Below the pieces are notes generated by a model. That model was not told the DNA's origin and ran no database searches. It saw nothing but the letters and a program-made list of their open reading frames with translations. A stretch of DNA of 14,754 nucleotides from Dehalococcoidales bacterium. Its GTDB lineage: Bacteria; Chloroflexota; Dehalococcoidia; Dehalococcoidales; RBG-16-60-22. A program made the translations under genes and the position numbers. The DNA is taken from positions 1 to 14,754 of the forward strand of contig DAOWCR010000010.1 in assembly GCA_030639445.1 (NCBI GenBank), in the 5' to 3' direction. Within the stretch, counting starts at the first letter, position 1, and every line of letters begins with the position of its first letter. This document shows positions 1-7,046 of the stretch, piece after piece.

Positions 1-58
1 GGGCGGCGGCCACGGATGAGTCCACGCCGCCGCTCATGGCGACGACTACTTGGTTCAC
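1..58 (-). CDS. mnmA: tRNA-specific 2-thiouridylase MnmA, N-terminal fragment (cut by window edge)
   Basis: Only the first 19 codons are in the window. They read VNQVVVAMSGGVDSSVAAA, with GTG as the start codon. The SGGVDSS stretch is the PP-loop ATP-pyrophosphatase motif. In MnmA this loop adenylates the wobble uridine of tRNA Lys/Glu/Gln before a sulfur, passed on from a cysteine desulfurase, is inserted at C2. The start is supported by an AGGAG ribosome binding site 6-7 bases upstream, lying over the stop codon of the permease gene just 10 bp away, so the two are probably cotranscribed. The nifS gene further upstream in the same operon would be a natural sulfur donor. Other PP-loop enzymes (argininosuccinate synthase, ThiI, TtcA) share parts of this motif, but the exact opening and the sulfur-gene context favour MnmA. 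Confidence 0.82.
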   Translation of the reverse strand, partial: MNQVVVAMSGGVDSSVAAA

Positions 59-68
59 TATTTCTCCT

Positions 69-1079
69 TTATATTAACGAATATATTAACGAAAAAACGT
101 AGCCCAGGGTTAAAGCGGTCAGGCTGATAACCGTCAGGTAAACCAGCAATGTCCTGGCGCCGAACTCTTTCCTCAGGACTAGGATAGTCCCCCAGCTGGT
201 CACCGGTCCGGCCATCAGTAGCACCATTCCGGCGCCGATGTTCATTCCCTGCGAGATGAAGGCGTGGACCAGGGGAACGCTGGCCGTGGCGCAGATGTAC
301 ATCATGATGCCGAAGATGAGGCTGAAGATATATCCCAACCCTCCGCCCAGGTAATCCCCGACGAATTTCCCCACCGGAGTAACCGTGGCTACCAGAGCCG
401 CCAGGGCCAGGCCCAGCAGTATCTCCGGCCCAATCTCCCTGACCATATCCACGAAGGCGTATTTAAAGACGTGCTTTATCCGGTGGGTAAAATTCCGGCG
501 TGGAGTTCCCGAGAATTCGGCCGCTCTACTTTCAAATTCCTGCTGGCAGTGGGTACAGCAAAAATAATAGACCTCTCCGTTGTATTCTATTTTAGGAGCC
601 TTATCTATTTCTACCTGCATTCCGCAGACCGGGTCTGTCGCCAGTCCTCTCTGGACCGCGAAGGTCTTCGGCTTGACTCTTATCAGATTGCCGGCCAGAC
701 CGGCGATTAAGCCCATGGCAATCACGGCGAAGAAGATGAAGACGGTGAACTTGATGCCGAGCAGGGCGTAGCTGACCAGAAGAGCGGGTACGGAGGTAAC
801 CGGCGTGGCCACCAGAAAAGCTAGGACCGGGCCTAGTCTGGCCCCTTTCCGGTGGAGGCTCACCGCTACCGGCAGGGAGCCGATACAGCAGATGGGGAGG
901 GCCGTTCCAACCAGAGAGGAATAGATGAGCGGCTTTATTCCTTTCCCGCCCAGGTGTTTCTCCACCAATCCGGTGGGAATAAATTCGTTGATGACGCCGC
1001 TCAGGAAAAACCCCATTGCCAGGAAAGGCAATACTTCAATGAGATAATCCTTAAATACGATGAAAAATTGAATCAGCAC
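69..1079 (-). CDS. ArsP/DUF318-type membrane permease with an internal YHS metal-binding domain
   Basis: A polytopic inner-membrane protein of about 336 residues. It has two hydrophobic halves of roughly four helices each, around a cytoplasmic-looking insert. Each half ends in the family signature: ATPVTSVPALL in the first (about residues 91-101) and GPVTSWGTILVL in the second. The first half also has a PICCIGSLPVAVS loop with adjacent cysteines at 64-65. The insert (about 148-190) is a YHS domain, DPVCGMQV followed by YYFCCTHCQQEF, with four cysteines suited to binding a soft metal. Relatives include ArsP organo-arsenical permeases and the SO_0444 Cu/Zn efflux group, so metal or metalloid export is the likely role, with the substrate unknown. 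The GTG start at 1079 is chosen because AGGAG lies 5 bases upstream. An in-frame TTG at 1142 would add 21 residues but has no good ribosome binding site. Confidence 0.82.
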   Translation of the reverse strand: MLIQFFIVFKDYLIEVLPFLAMGFFLSGVINEFIPTGLVEKHLGGKGIKPLIYSSLVGTALPICCIGSLPVAVSLHRKGARLGPVLAFLVATPVTSVPALLVSYALLGIKFTVFIFFAVIAMGLIAGLAGNLIRVKPKTFAVQRGLATDPVCGMQVEIDKAPKIEYNGEVYYFCCTHCQQEFESRAAEFSGTPRRNFTHRIKHVFKYAFVDMVREIGPEILLGLALAALVATVTPVGKFVGDYLGGGLGYIFSLIFGIMMYICATASVPLVHAFISQGMNIGAGMVLLMAGPVTSWGTILVLRKEFGARTLLVYLTVISLTALTLGYVFSLIYSLI

Positions 1080-1148
1080 TGTTTCTCCTGATAAAAATTC
1101 CCCGTGCGGGAAATTAGAGTTAGATGATTCACCGGTGGCCAAGCGGGA

Positions 1149-1739
1149 TTAGCCCGGTCTTTGCCGGTAGCGCCGCGCAATTTCTATGGCAGTCCCGGCG
1201 ACCTCCACCGCGTCGCTGCCGAGGGCGACGAACAGCGGCTCTTTTCCCCAGCCTTCTCCTTCATAGAACAGCCGGGGTATGCCGTTATAATTGGTCGCCA
1301 GTTGTTTTATCTTCCAGGGCATCGAGCTCCGGTCCGGCCCGGCCACCTCTTCCGGTTCCCCGGTGCGGTCAATCCAGCCAAAGGTTATGCCTTTTTCGGC
1401 GCAGTATTTTTGCACGACCTCAATTATGGCGGCGTCGCATTTGAAGTTTATGCCGGCGTTGAGCGCGTTATCATACTGGCGCACTTCGATAATGAGTCGG
1501 GCCATGTGGTCTGAGGCCCCCCACCGGGGTAGGCCGGAAGCGTGGGGGTAGCCCCGCACTGCGGTTATCCGGCCGTCCACGGCGGCGACGTCGTCGGGTG
1601 TCCTGGCTACCGGCAGGGCACAGGCCAGGTTGACCCTTACCTCGGGGATGAGAGCGGCAAACTCGGGGCAGTCTTGCAGCAAATTGACGGCGCGTACCAG
1701 GTTGCCCAGTACCATTTCCGCCTGTTGGGCGTTATTCAA
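1149..1739 (-). CDS. thiN: Standalone ThiN-type thiamine-phosphate synthase
   Basis: A soluble protein of 196 residues that matches the ThiN (thiamine-phosphate synthase) domain over nearly its full length. Recognisable blocks are LIPEVRVNLACALP (30-43), GRITAVRG (57-63), GASDHMARLI with His78 (74-83), the IDRTGEPEE segment (123-131), MPW (140-142) and GEGWGKEP (161-168). ThiN is the non-ThiE enzyme that joins hydroxymethylpyrimidine pyrophosphate to thiazole phosphate to make thiamine monophosphate. It is best known fused to ThiD in archaea and some bacteria; here it stands alone without a kinase or HTH domain. The TTG start is supported by GGAGGAG about 6-8 bases upstream. The gene lies 47 bp after nifS in an operon headed by a TPP riboswitch, which strongly favours a thiamine role. 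A ligand-sensing, non-catalytic role cannot be excluded. Confidence 0.85.
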   Translation of the reverse strand: MNNAQQAEMVLGNLVRAVNLLQDCPEFAALIPEVRVNLACALPVARTPDDVAAVDGRITAVRGYPHASGLPRWGASDHMARLIIEVRQYDNALNAGINFKCDAAIIEVVQKYCAEKGITFGWIDRTGEPEEVAGPDRSSMPWKIKQLATNYNGIPRLFYEGEGWGKEPLFVALGSDAVEVAGTAIEIARRYRQRPG

Positions 1740-1786
1740 TTCTTACTCCTCCGGAGTACTGAAATAAGCCGCCCGGAACGGTGCGG

Positions 1787-2950
1787 TCAGGAGTTTTTCA
1801 AAAGCGGTGACATGGCTCTGAGCCGGGCGACAATGCGGGGCAGTACCTCCAGGACCCGGTCTATCTCTTCTTCCGTGGTCCACTTACCCATGCTGAATCT
1901 CAGGGAGGCATGCGCCTCTTCGTGGGGAATCCCTATGCCCAGCAGGACGTGAGATGCCTCCAGGCTCCCCGAACTGCAGGCGGAACCGGTAGAGGCGCAG
2001 ATGCCTTCCAGGTCAAGGCTCAGGCACATGGACTCGCCCTCGGCAAAAGAGATGCTGATATTGACATTATTGGGCAGTCTTTGCCGGGGGTGCCCGTTTA
2101 ACCGGGTGTGGTCAATCTGCCCCAGCAGGCCGCTGATGAGCTTATCGCGGAGGAAGGTCAACCGCCCGGCTTCCTCATTTAACTCTTTTTGGGCGATTTC
2201 CGCCGCCCGGCCAAAACCAACGATGCCGGGGACGTTCTCCGTGCTGGCCCGCCGCCCTCGCTCCTGCTCCCCGCCGTGCATAAAGGTGACCAGTTTGGTG
2301 CCTTTTCTGAGGTATAACGCGCCGACTCCCTTGGGGCCATAGAACTTGTGGGCGGATATGGAAAGTAAGTCCACACCGAGCTCGGCCACGTTTATCGGGA
2401 GGTGCCCCGTGGTCTGCACGGCGTCGGTATGAAAATAGACACCGGCTTCCCGCGTAATTTTGCCTATCTCGGCTATCGGCTCTATGGTGCCTATCTCGTT
2501 ATTGGCGTGCATCACCGAGACCAGAATGGTCTTGGCGGTAATCGCTTGGCGGACATCTTCCGGGTTCACCAGGCCATACTCATCTACCGGAAGATAAGTT
2601 ATCTCGAAGCCCCTCTTTTTCAGGAACTGGCACGTCTCCAGCACGGCGTGGTGCTCGATGGGGGTGGTGATGATGTGGTTTCCCCTGTTTTCGCTGGCGT
2701 AGGCGGTGCCTTTTAGGGCGAAGTTATCCGCCTCGGTCCCGCTGCCGGTGAAGACGATTTCCTCATCCCGGGCGCCAATGAGGCCGGCGACTCTGGTTCT
2801 GGCCTCTTCCATGGCTCCCCTGGCTTCCTGCCCGGAGGCATGGATGGTGGAAGGGTTGCCATAGACCTCACTGAAATAGGGCAGCATGGCGGCGACCACG
2901 TCGGGGTGTGTCGGCGTGGTGGCGGCATAATCAAGATATATTCTTCTCAT
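1787..2950 (-). CDS. nifS: Cysteine desulfurase, NifS/IscS class
   Basis: A PLP enzyme of 387 residues, a normal length for the family, that takes sulfur from L-cysteine, leaves alanine, and carries the sulfur as a persulfide. It opens with the typical IYLDYAATTPTHPDV. TGSGTEADN (68-76) binds cofactor phosphate, and SAHKFYGPKG holds the Schiff-base lysine K202. The mobile loop GSACSSG carries the persulfide Cys325, in the class I form. The ATG at 2950 is chosen because GGAG lies 7 bases upstream and because family members begin here; the frame is open for 12 more codons. The start lies one base after the stop of the NIL gene, so translation is probably coupled. Likely sulfur acceptors in the same operon are the ThiF-linked carrier system and MnmA; Fe-S cluster assembly is also possible. 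Confidence 0.95.
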   Translation of the reverse strand: MRRIYLDYAATTPTHPDVVAAMLPYFSEVYGNPSTIHASGQEARGAMEEARTRVAGLIGARDEEIVFTGSGTEADNFALKGTAYASENRGNHIITTPIEHHAVLETCQFLKKRGFEITYLPVDEYGLVNPEDVRQAITAKTILVSVMHANNEIGTIEPIAEIGKITREAGVYFHTDAVQTTGHLPINVAELGVDLLSISAHKFYGPKGVGALYLRKGTKLVTFMHGGEQERGRRASTENVPGIVGFGRAAEIAQKELNEEAGRLTFLRDKLISGLLGQIDHTRLNGHPRQRLPNNVNISISFAEGESMCLSLDLEGICASTGSACSSGSLEASHVLLGIGIPHEEAHASLRFSMGKWTTEEEIDRVLEVLPRIVARLRAMSPLLKNS

Positions 2951-2951
2951 G

Positions 2952-3194
2952 CTAGTTCTCCGTAAAGTCTCCGTTTGCCGGGTCAACCCTGACCCCCCGG
3001 CTGGTCACCCAGGCAATACCCTGTTCGATGTCGTTCTCGTCACCTTCCAGTTCCACCACGGCCCAGCCTTCATCCTCGGAAATATCGGCCCGGCGGATGT
3101 TGGTGACGAGGTTAAATTGCTGGCTCAGGGTATAAATAACCGGCTCTTGGACCAGCTCCTGGGAAAAAGTGAATATTACGCGGCGTTTGACCAT
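2952..3194 (-). CDS. Small NIL-domain protein
   Basis: An 80-residue protein made of little more than one NIL domain, a ferredoxin-like fold first recognised at the C terminus of the methionine ABC-transporter ATPase MetN. Visible features are an opening beta strand (KRRVIFTFS), a central NIVTNIRRADI-like segment (here LVTNIRRADISEDEG), and a final VELEGDENDIEQGIAWVTSRGV strand-helix that is typical of the family. There are no cysteines, so it is not itself a ferredoxin. Standalone NIL proteins occur beside sulfur-amino-acid genes in many anaerobes, and a regulatory or sulfur-relay partner role has been proposed for some. The ATG is supported by GGGAGG about 8 bases upstream. The gene fits between cysE (18 bp) and nifS (1 bp), which points to a tightly coupled sulfur-assimilation unit. 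Confidence 0.85.
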   Translation of the reverse strand: MVKRRVIFTFSQELVQEPVIYTLSQQFNLVTNIRRADISEDEGWAVVELEGDENDIEQGIAWVTSRGVRVDPANGDFTEN

Positions 3195-3212
3195 GTTAGC
3201 TTCCTCCCGGCC

Positions 3213-3911
3213 TCAAGGTGCGCTCTGTTTTTCCTCCGGTCTGCCTGATTCACCGGAGGCGGCGGCGGCAATACCGCTTGCCTTCTCCAGTATCTTCAGG
3301 CGTTCTTCTAATTTGTTCTGCTTTTTTAAGACCCGGCGGATGGCTTCGGCCACCGGGTCGGGTAATTTCCCGTGTTCCAGGTCGGTAATGGGCTGGTGGT
3401 GGTTTTCCACGGCTCTCCCCGGAATACCCACCACGGTAGCGCCGGGCGGCACCGAATTTACCACCACCGAGCCGGAGCCAATCCGGGCGCTGTCCCCGAT
3501 GGTGATGGCCCCCAGGGCAATGGCGCCGCTGCCCATCTCCACGTTATTGCCCAGGGTGGGGTGGCGCTTTCCCTTCTTCAGGGTAGTTCCACCCAGGCTG
3601 ACTCCCTGGTACAGCAGGACGTCGTCCCCGATTTCCGATGTCTCGCCGATGACAACTCCGGTGCCGTGGTCAATGAAGCACCGCCGGCCTATTTTGGCGC
3701 CGGGGTGGATTTCAACTCCGGTCAGAAAGCGGCTGAGGTGCGATAGTATCCGGGCGAGCAGCCGGAGCCGGTGCTGCCACAGCCAGTGGGCCAGGCGGTG
3801 GAGCCACAGGGCGTGCAGGCCGGGATAGCAGAGGATAACCTCCAGGGTGTTCCGGGCCGCCGGGTCTTTGGCGAATACCGCCTGTAAGTCTTCCCTGATA
3901 GTTCTAAACAT
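3213..3911 (-). CDS. cysE: Serine O-acetyltransferase
   Basis: Transfers acetyl from acetyl-CoA to L-serine to give O-acetylserine, the substrate of cysteine synthase. The 232-residue protein has a short helical N-terminal region, as in Bacillus-type CysE, and then a left-handed beta helix of hexapeptide repeats. Within the helix, GVEIHPGAKIG, IDHGTGVVIGETSEIGDD (with the catalytic histidine of the DHGTG motif), GVSLGGT and the closing VVGIPGRAV are all clear. The last ~45 residues are a charged helix (VAEAIRRVLKKQNKLEERL) and an Ala/Glu-rich tail beyond the usual C terminus, unlike the short feedback-inhibition tail of enteric CysE. The ATG has only a weak upstream ribosome binding site. A relic of cysK lies directly upstream, so the gene has probably lost its original operon partner. 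Confidence 0.95.
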   Translation of the reverse strand: MFRTIREDLQAVFAKDPAARNTLEVILCYPGLHALWLHRLAHWLWQHRLRLLARILSHLSRFLTGVEIHPGAKIGRRCFIDHGTGVVIGETSEIGDDVLLYQGVSLGGTTLKKGKRHPTLGNNVEMGSGAIALGAITIGDSARIGSGSVVVNSVPPGATVVGIPGRAVENHHQPITDLEHGKLPDPVAEAIRRVLKKQNKLEERLKILEKASGIAAAASGESGRPEEKQSAP

Positions 3912-3964
3912 AATGAGCCTGTTATTTTTAACTTACTTTAGATGTACCAAATATCCTTTGTTAT

Positions 3965-3970
3965 ATTATA
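3965..3970 (-). promoter_or_regulatory. Possible internal -10 element ahead of cysE
   Basis: On the minus strand TATAAT occurs 54 bases before the cysE start, inside an A+T-rich patch (about 3900-3980) that contrasts with its G+C-rich surroundings. No convincing -35 element lies 16-18 bases upstream (the hexamer there reads CTGCGC), so a secondary promoter that would uncouple cysE and its followers from the riboswitch is only suggested. Confidence 0.3.
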
Positions 3971-3976
3971 CCTTTT

Positions 3977-4084
3977 TTACGTGTTTCGCGCAGGCAGGCG
4001 CTCCTGGAAAAGCCGGGTGGACCGGTAGCGTTCACCGGTGTTCGGCAGAACCGCCACGAGATAAGCTTTCCCCTGTTTTCCGGT
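3977..4084 (-). pseudogene. cysK: C-terminal relic of cysteine synthase (cysK)
   Basis: Between thiF and cysE an open stretch of about 35 codons ends in TAA at 3977-3979. It reads GKAYLVAVLPNTGERYRSTR and then LF. This matches the last strand and helix of O-acetylserine sulfhydrylases, whose C terminus is typically VVILPDTGERYLSTxLF. No start codon with a ribosome binding site precedes it, and the remaining ~270 residues of CysK are absent because thiF occupies the sequence right up to the fragment. It begins within a few bases of the thiF stop in a different frame. The simplest reading is that an intact cysK once preceded cysE and was deleted, leaving its 3' end. Confidence rests on one short motif only. 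Confidence 0.72.
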
Positions 4085-4085
4085 C

Positions 4086-4835
4086 TTACTCCTTCTTCTG
4101 GCCGCCTGGATGGCCGCAGTGCGGGCAATTCGGGTCTCTCTCAATGGTGAAATGACTGAACTCCAGGTTCAGCCCATCATAAACTAATAGCCTGTTGGTC
4201 AGCAGTTCCCCGATGCCGGTGAGGTACTTGATTGCCTCCGTCGCCTGGATGCCGCCGATAACCGCCGGAGCCACGCCGATTACCGGGAACCTGCCCTCGG
4301 TAACGCGTCCCTGATAGAGGCACCACAGGCAGGCCGATTTACCCGGTATTATGGTCATTGCCCGGCCTTCAAATCCGTAGACCGCGCCGTGAAAAAAGGG
4401 TATGTTTTCCTCTATGGCCGTCTTATTCAACAGGTATCTGGTGGGCAGGTTGTCCATGGCGTCGACGATTAAATCAAAGCCGGCGACGAGTCGGGAAGCG
4501 TTATCTTCGGTTATCCTATCGTCAATGGCGTCTACGGCCACCCCCCGGTTGAGTTTCTTCAGTCTTTCCGCGGCCGAATCGACCTTTTTCCGGCCGATGT
4601 CGGCATCTCCGTGCAGGACCTGCCGGTTCAGGTTGCTCAGCTCCACCCGGTCATGGTCTACCAGCCGTATCCGGCCGATGCCGGCCGCCGCGAGGTAGAT
4701 AGCGGCCGGCGAGCCAAGCCCCCCGCCGCCGGCAATAAAGACTTTGGCCCGCCTGAGTTTTGCCTGCCCTTTCTCCCCGATGCCCGGTATCATTATCTGC
4801 CGGTTATATCTTTGCCGTTCGTCTGCGGTCAGCAT
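4086..4835 (-). CDS. thiF: HesA/MoeB/ThiF-family sulfur-carrier adenylyltransferase
   Basis: An E1-like enzyme of 249 residues that activates the C-terminal glycine of a ubiquitin-like sulfur carrier (ThiS or MoaD type) as an acyl-adenylate before thiolation. The family opening ERQRYNRQIMIPGIGEKGQ is followed by the nucleotide-binding loop GGGGLGS (36-42), VDHDRVELSNLNRQ with the arginine finger R71 (59-72), and DAMDNLPTRYLLN (125-137). Two CxxC pairs, C169/C172 and C237/C240, form the structural zinc site. There is no rhodanese domain. It is the first gene after the TPP riboswitch and shares an operon with nifS and thiN, so ThiF in thiazole synthesis is the likeliest role. MoeB, or a carrier system for cysteine or homocysteine synthesis, is the alternative, since no ThiS or MoaD gene is visible. 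AAGGTGG lies about 10 bases before the ATG. Confidence 0.88.
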   Translation of the reverse strand: MLTADERQRYNRQIMIPGIGEKGQAKLRRAKVFIAGGGGLGSPAAIYLAAAGIGRIRLVDHDRVELSNLNRQVLHGDADIGRKKVDSAAERLKKLNRGVAVDAIDDRITEDNASRLVAGFDLIVDAMDNLPTRYLLNKTAIEENIPFFHGAVYGFEGRAMTIIPGKSACLWCLYQGRVTEGRFPVIGVAPAVIGGIQATEAIKYLTGIGELLTNRLLVYDGLNLEFSHFTIERDPNCPHCGHPGGQKKE

Positions 4836-4910
4836 ATCGCTCAGCCACCTTTTTCCGCCTGGCTGGAACTGGTAACCTTCCGGTATTACTCATTGTAGCA
4901 GGTAGTCACT

Positions 4911-4957
4911 TAAAATAAAAAACCAGATGCTGCAATCAGAAAGGGCCTTCTGGTTTT
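4911..4957 (-). terminator. Intrinsic terminator of the TPP riboswitch expression platform
   Basis: On the minus strand AAAACCAGA (4957-4949) pairs perfectly with TCTGGTTTT (4927-4919), and the 3' arm runs into a U tract (TTTTTTATTTTA). It lies seven bases after the 3' end of the aptamer and about 75 bases before the thiF start. This is the standard arrangement for ligand-induced transcription termination. The loop is about 21 nt. Confidence 0.85.
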
Positions 4958-4963
4958 ACTTTT

Positions 4964-5045
4964 CAACTTCCCTCCGCTCGAATTACCGAGTTCAGGTTCC
5001 AAGGGTTGTCCTGAAGGACTCTCAGCCGGCCAGCTCCCCTAGTCG
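4964..5045 (-). promoter_or_regulatory. TPP riboswitch (THI element)
   Basis: The minus-strand sequence follows the thiamine pyrophosphate aptamer consensus closely. In order it has P1 5' arm CGACT, AGGGGAGC, the pyrimidine-sensor signature GGCTGAGAG, an optional P3a hairpin GTCCTTCAGGAC, then ACCCTTGGAACCTGA, the P4/P5 hairpin CTCGGTAATTCGAG, and CGGAGGGAAGTTG closing P1. All nucleotides that normally contact TPP (CUGAGA, and CCUGA with GGAGGGA) are present. It is followed at once by an intrinsic terminator and then thiF. High TPP would therefore be expected to stop transcription of the operon, which fits the presence of thiN and a ThiF-like enzyme downstream. Confidence 0.97.
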
Positions 5046-5061
5046 CTATTCAGTTTGTCGT

Positions 5062-5090
5062 ATTTTAGCAGTTGAAGGTGACGGTGTCAA
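5062..5090 (-). promoter_or_regulatory. Promoter of the TPP-controlled operon
   Basis: On the minus strand TTGACA (5090-5085) is a perfect -35 element. A 17-base spacer leads to TAAAAT (5067-5062) as the -10. Transcription would start near 5055, about 10 bases before the aptamer, giving a leader of about 220 nt ahead of thiF. Confidence 0.85.
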
Positions 5091-5299
5091 TTGTCGCCGG
5101 CGGGGACCTGTGGTCAGGGGATGTTCAGGCTACGGACGATTCACTTCACTGGCCTCCGGTTTATTACCTTTTAGTAACTATGATAACCGCCGGTGGCGCT
5201 ACCAGTAATGATTTAATCACATATTCAGAGAGGATATTGGGGTAACCTCATCCTCCTTTGATGTTTATTAGGGAACCCGCCCCCTTTAGTTTTTTATTA
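5091..5299. other. Intergenic stretch between the TPP promoter and the first repeat element
   Basis: No convincing gene or RNA was seen on either strand; the short open frames show no family motif. From about 5238 the sequence contains partial look-alikes of the end of the neighbouring repeat: GGGTAACCTCATCC at 5240, then TTTATTAGG followed by GAACCCGCCCCC at 5264, and TTTATTAGG again at 5293 leading into the element proper. These are probably decayed or nested ends. No clear selA promoter could be identified here. Confidence 0.4.
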
Positions 5300-5551
5300 G
5301 GTGACCCCATCCCCCTGTGTCCCCCTTCCCCTTATTAAGGGAAAGGGGGAAGGGTTATATAAGAGAGGCTTCACCTCTCTTCAACTCTCCTTGCTCTGAA
5401 TTAAGAATGCGAGGCGTTAAAGAGGGGCGTCAGCCATTTGAAAAGGGAAATATGGGGTGTCTAAGGGGGTTGTCAGCCCCTCTTTGTTAAACTTTCCCCC
5501 TCTCCTTCACCAAATTTACAAGGAGGGGGGGATACAGGGGGTGAGGTCACC
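5300..5551. repeat. MITE-like hairpin repeat, copy 1 (upstream of selA)
   Basis: A non-coding element that starts GGTGACCCCATCCCCC and ends, on the other strand, GGTGACCTCACCCCC, so the termini are inverted repeats. Each end is itself a long C/G-rich hairpin (CCCCCTTCCCCTT ... AAGGGAAAGGGGG on the left). Inside are a hairpin AGAGAGGCTTCACCTCTCT (5363-5381), one copy (5386-5422) of a ~37 bp unit that is tandemly repeated in copy 2, and an imperfect AGGGG/CCCCT hairpin (about 5464-5483). It shares order and much sequence with the element at 10212-10559, including 25 identical terminal bases. There is no open frame for a transposase, so any movement would need one in trans. Confidence 0.8.
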
Positions 5552-5614
5552 GTATATCTGAAAGTGAAGGAGGGTCAGGGAGTAGGTCGCTAAATAATCA
5601 GGTGATAGTGTCTT

Positions 5615-7027
<1,413 letters not shown>

Positions 7028-7046
7028 ACGGGGGGAAGAAATAACC

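Noticed and set aside
1080..1142. Longer permease start at the TTG at 1142
   Set aside because: The extra 21 residues are polar and unlike family members, no ribosome binding site precedes the TTG, and GTG 1079 has a good one.
1787..1789. UGA at the end of nifS read as selenocysteine
   Set aside because: The protein is already full length, the frame after UGA has no family similarity, and no SECIS-like hairpin follows.
3912..4085. A hidden thiS or moaD gene between thiF and cysE
   Set aside because: No frame gives a ubiquitin-like protein ending in Gly-Gly; the only meaningful translation is the cysteine-synthase C terminus.
4927..5208. 93-codon open frame on the plus strand
   Set aside because: It covers the TPP riboswitch, terminator and promoter of the opposite strand and has no recognisable protein features.
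5552..5614. Promoter for selA just before the gene
   Set aside because: TAAATAAT at about 5592 could be a -10, but no acceptable -35 lies at the right distance, so no promoter is claimed.
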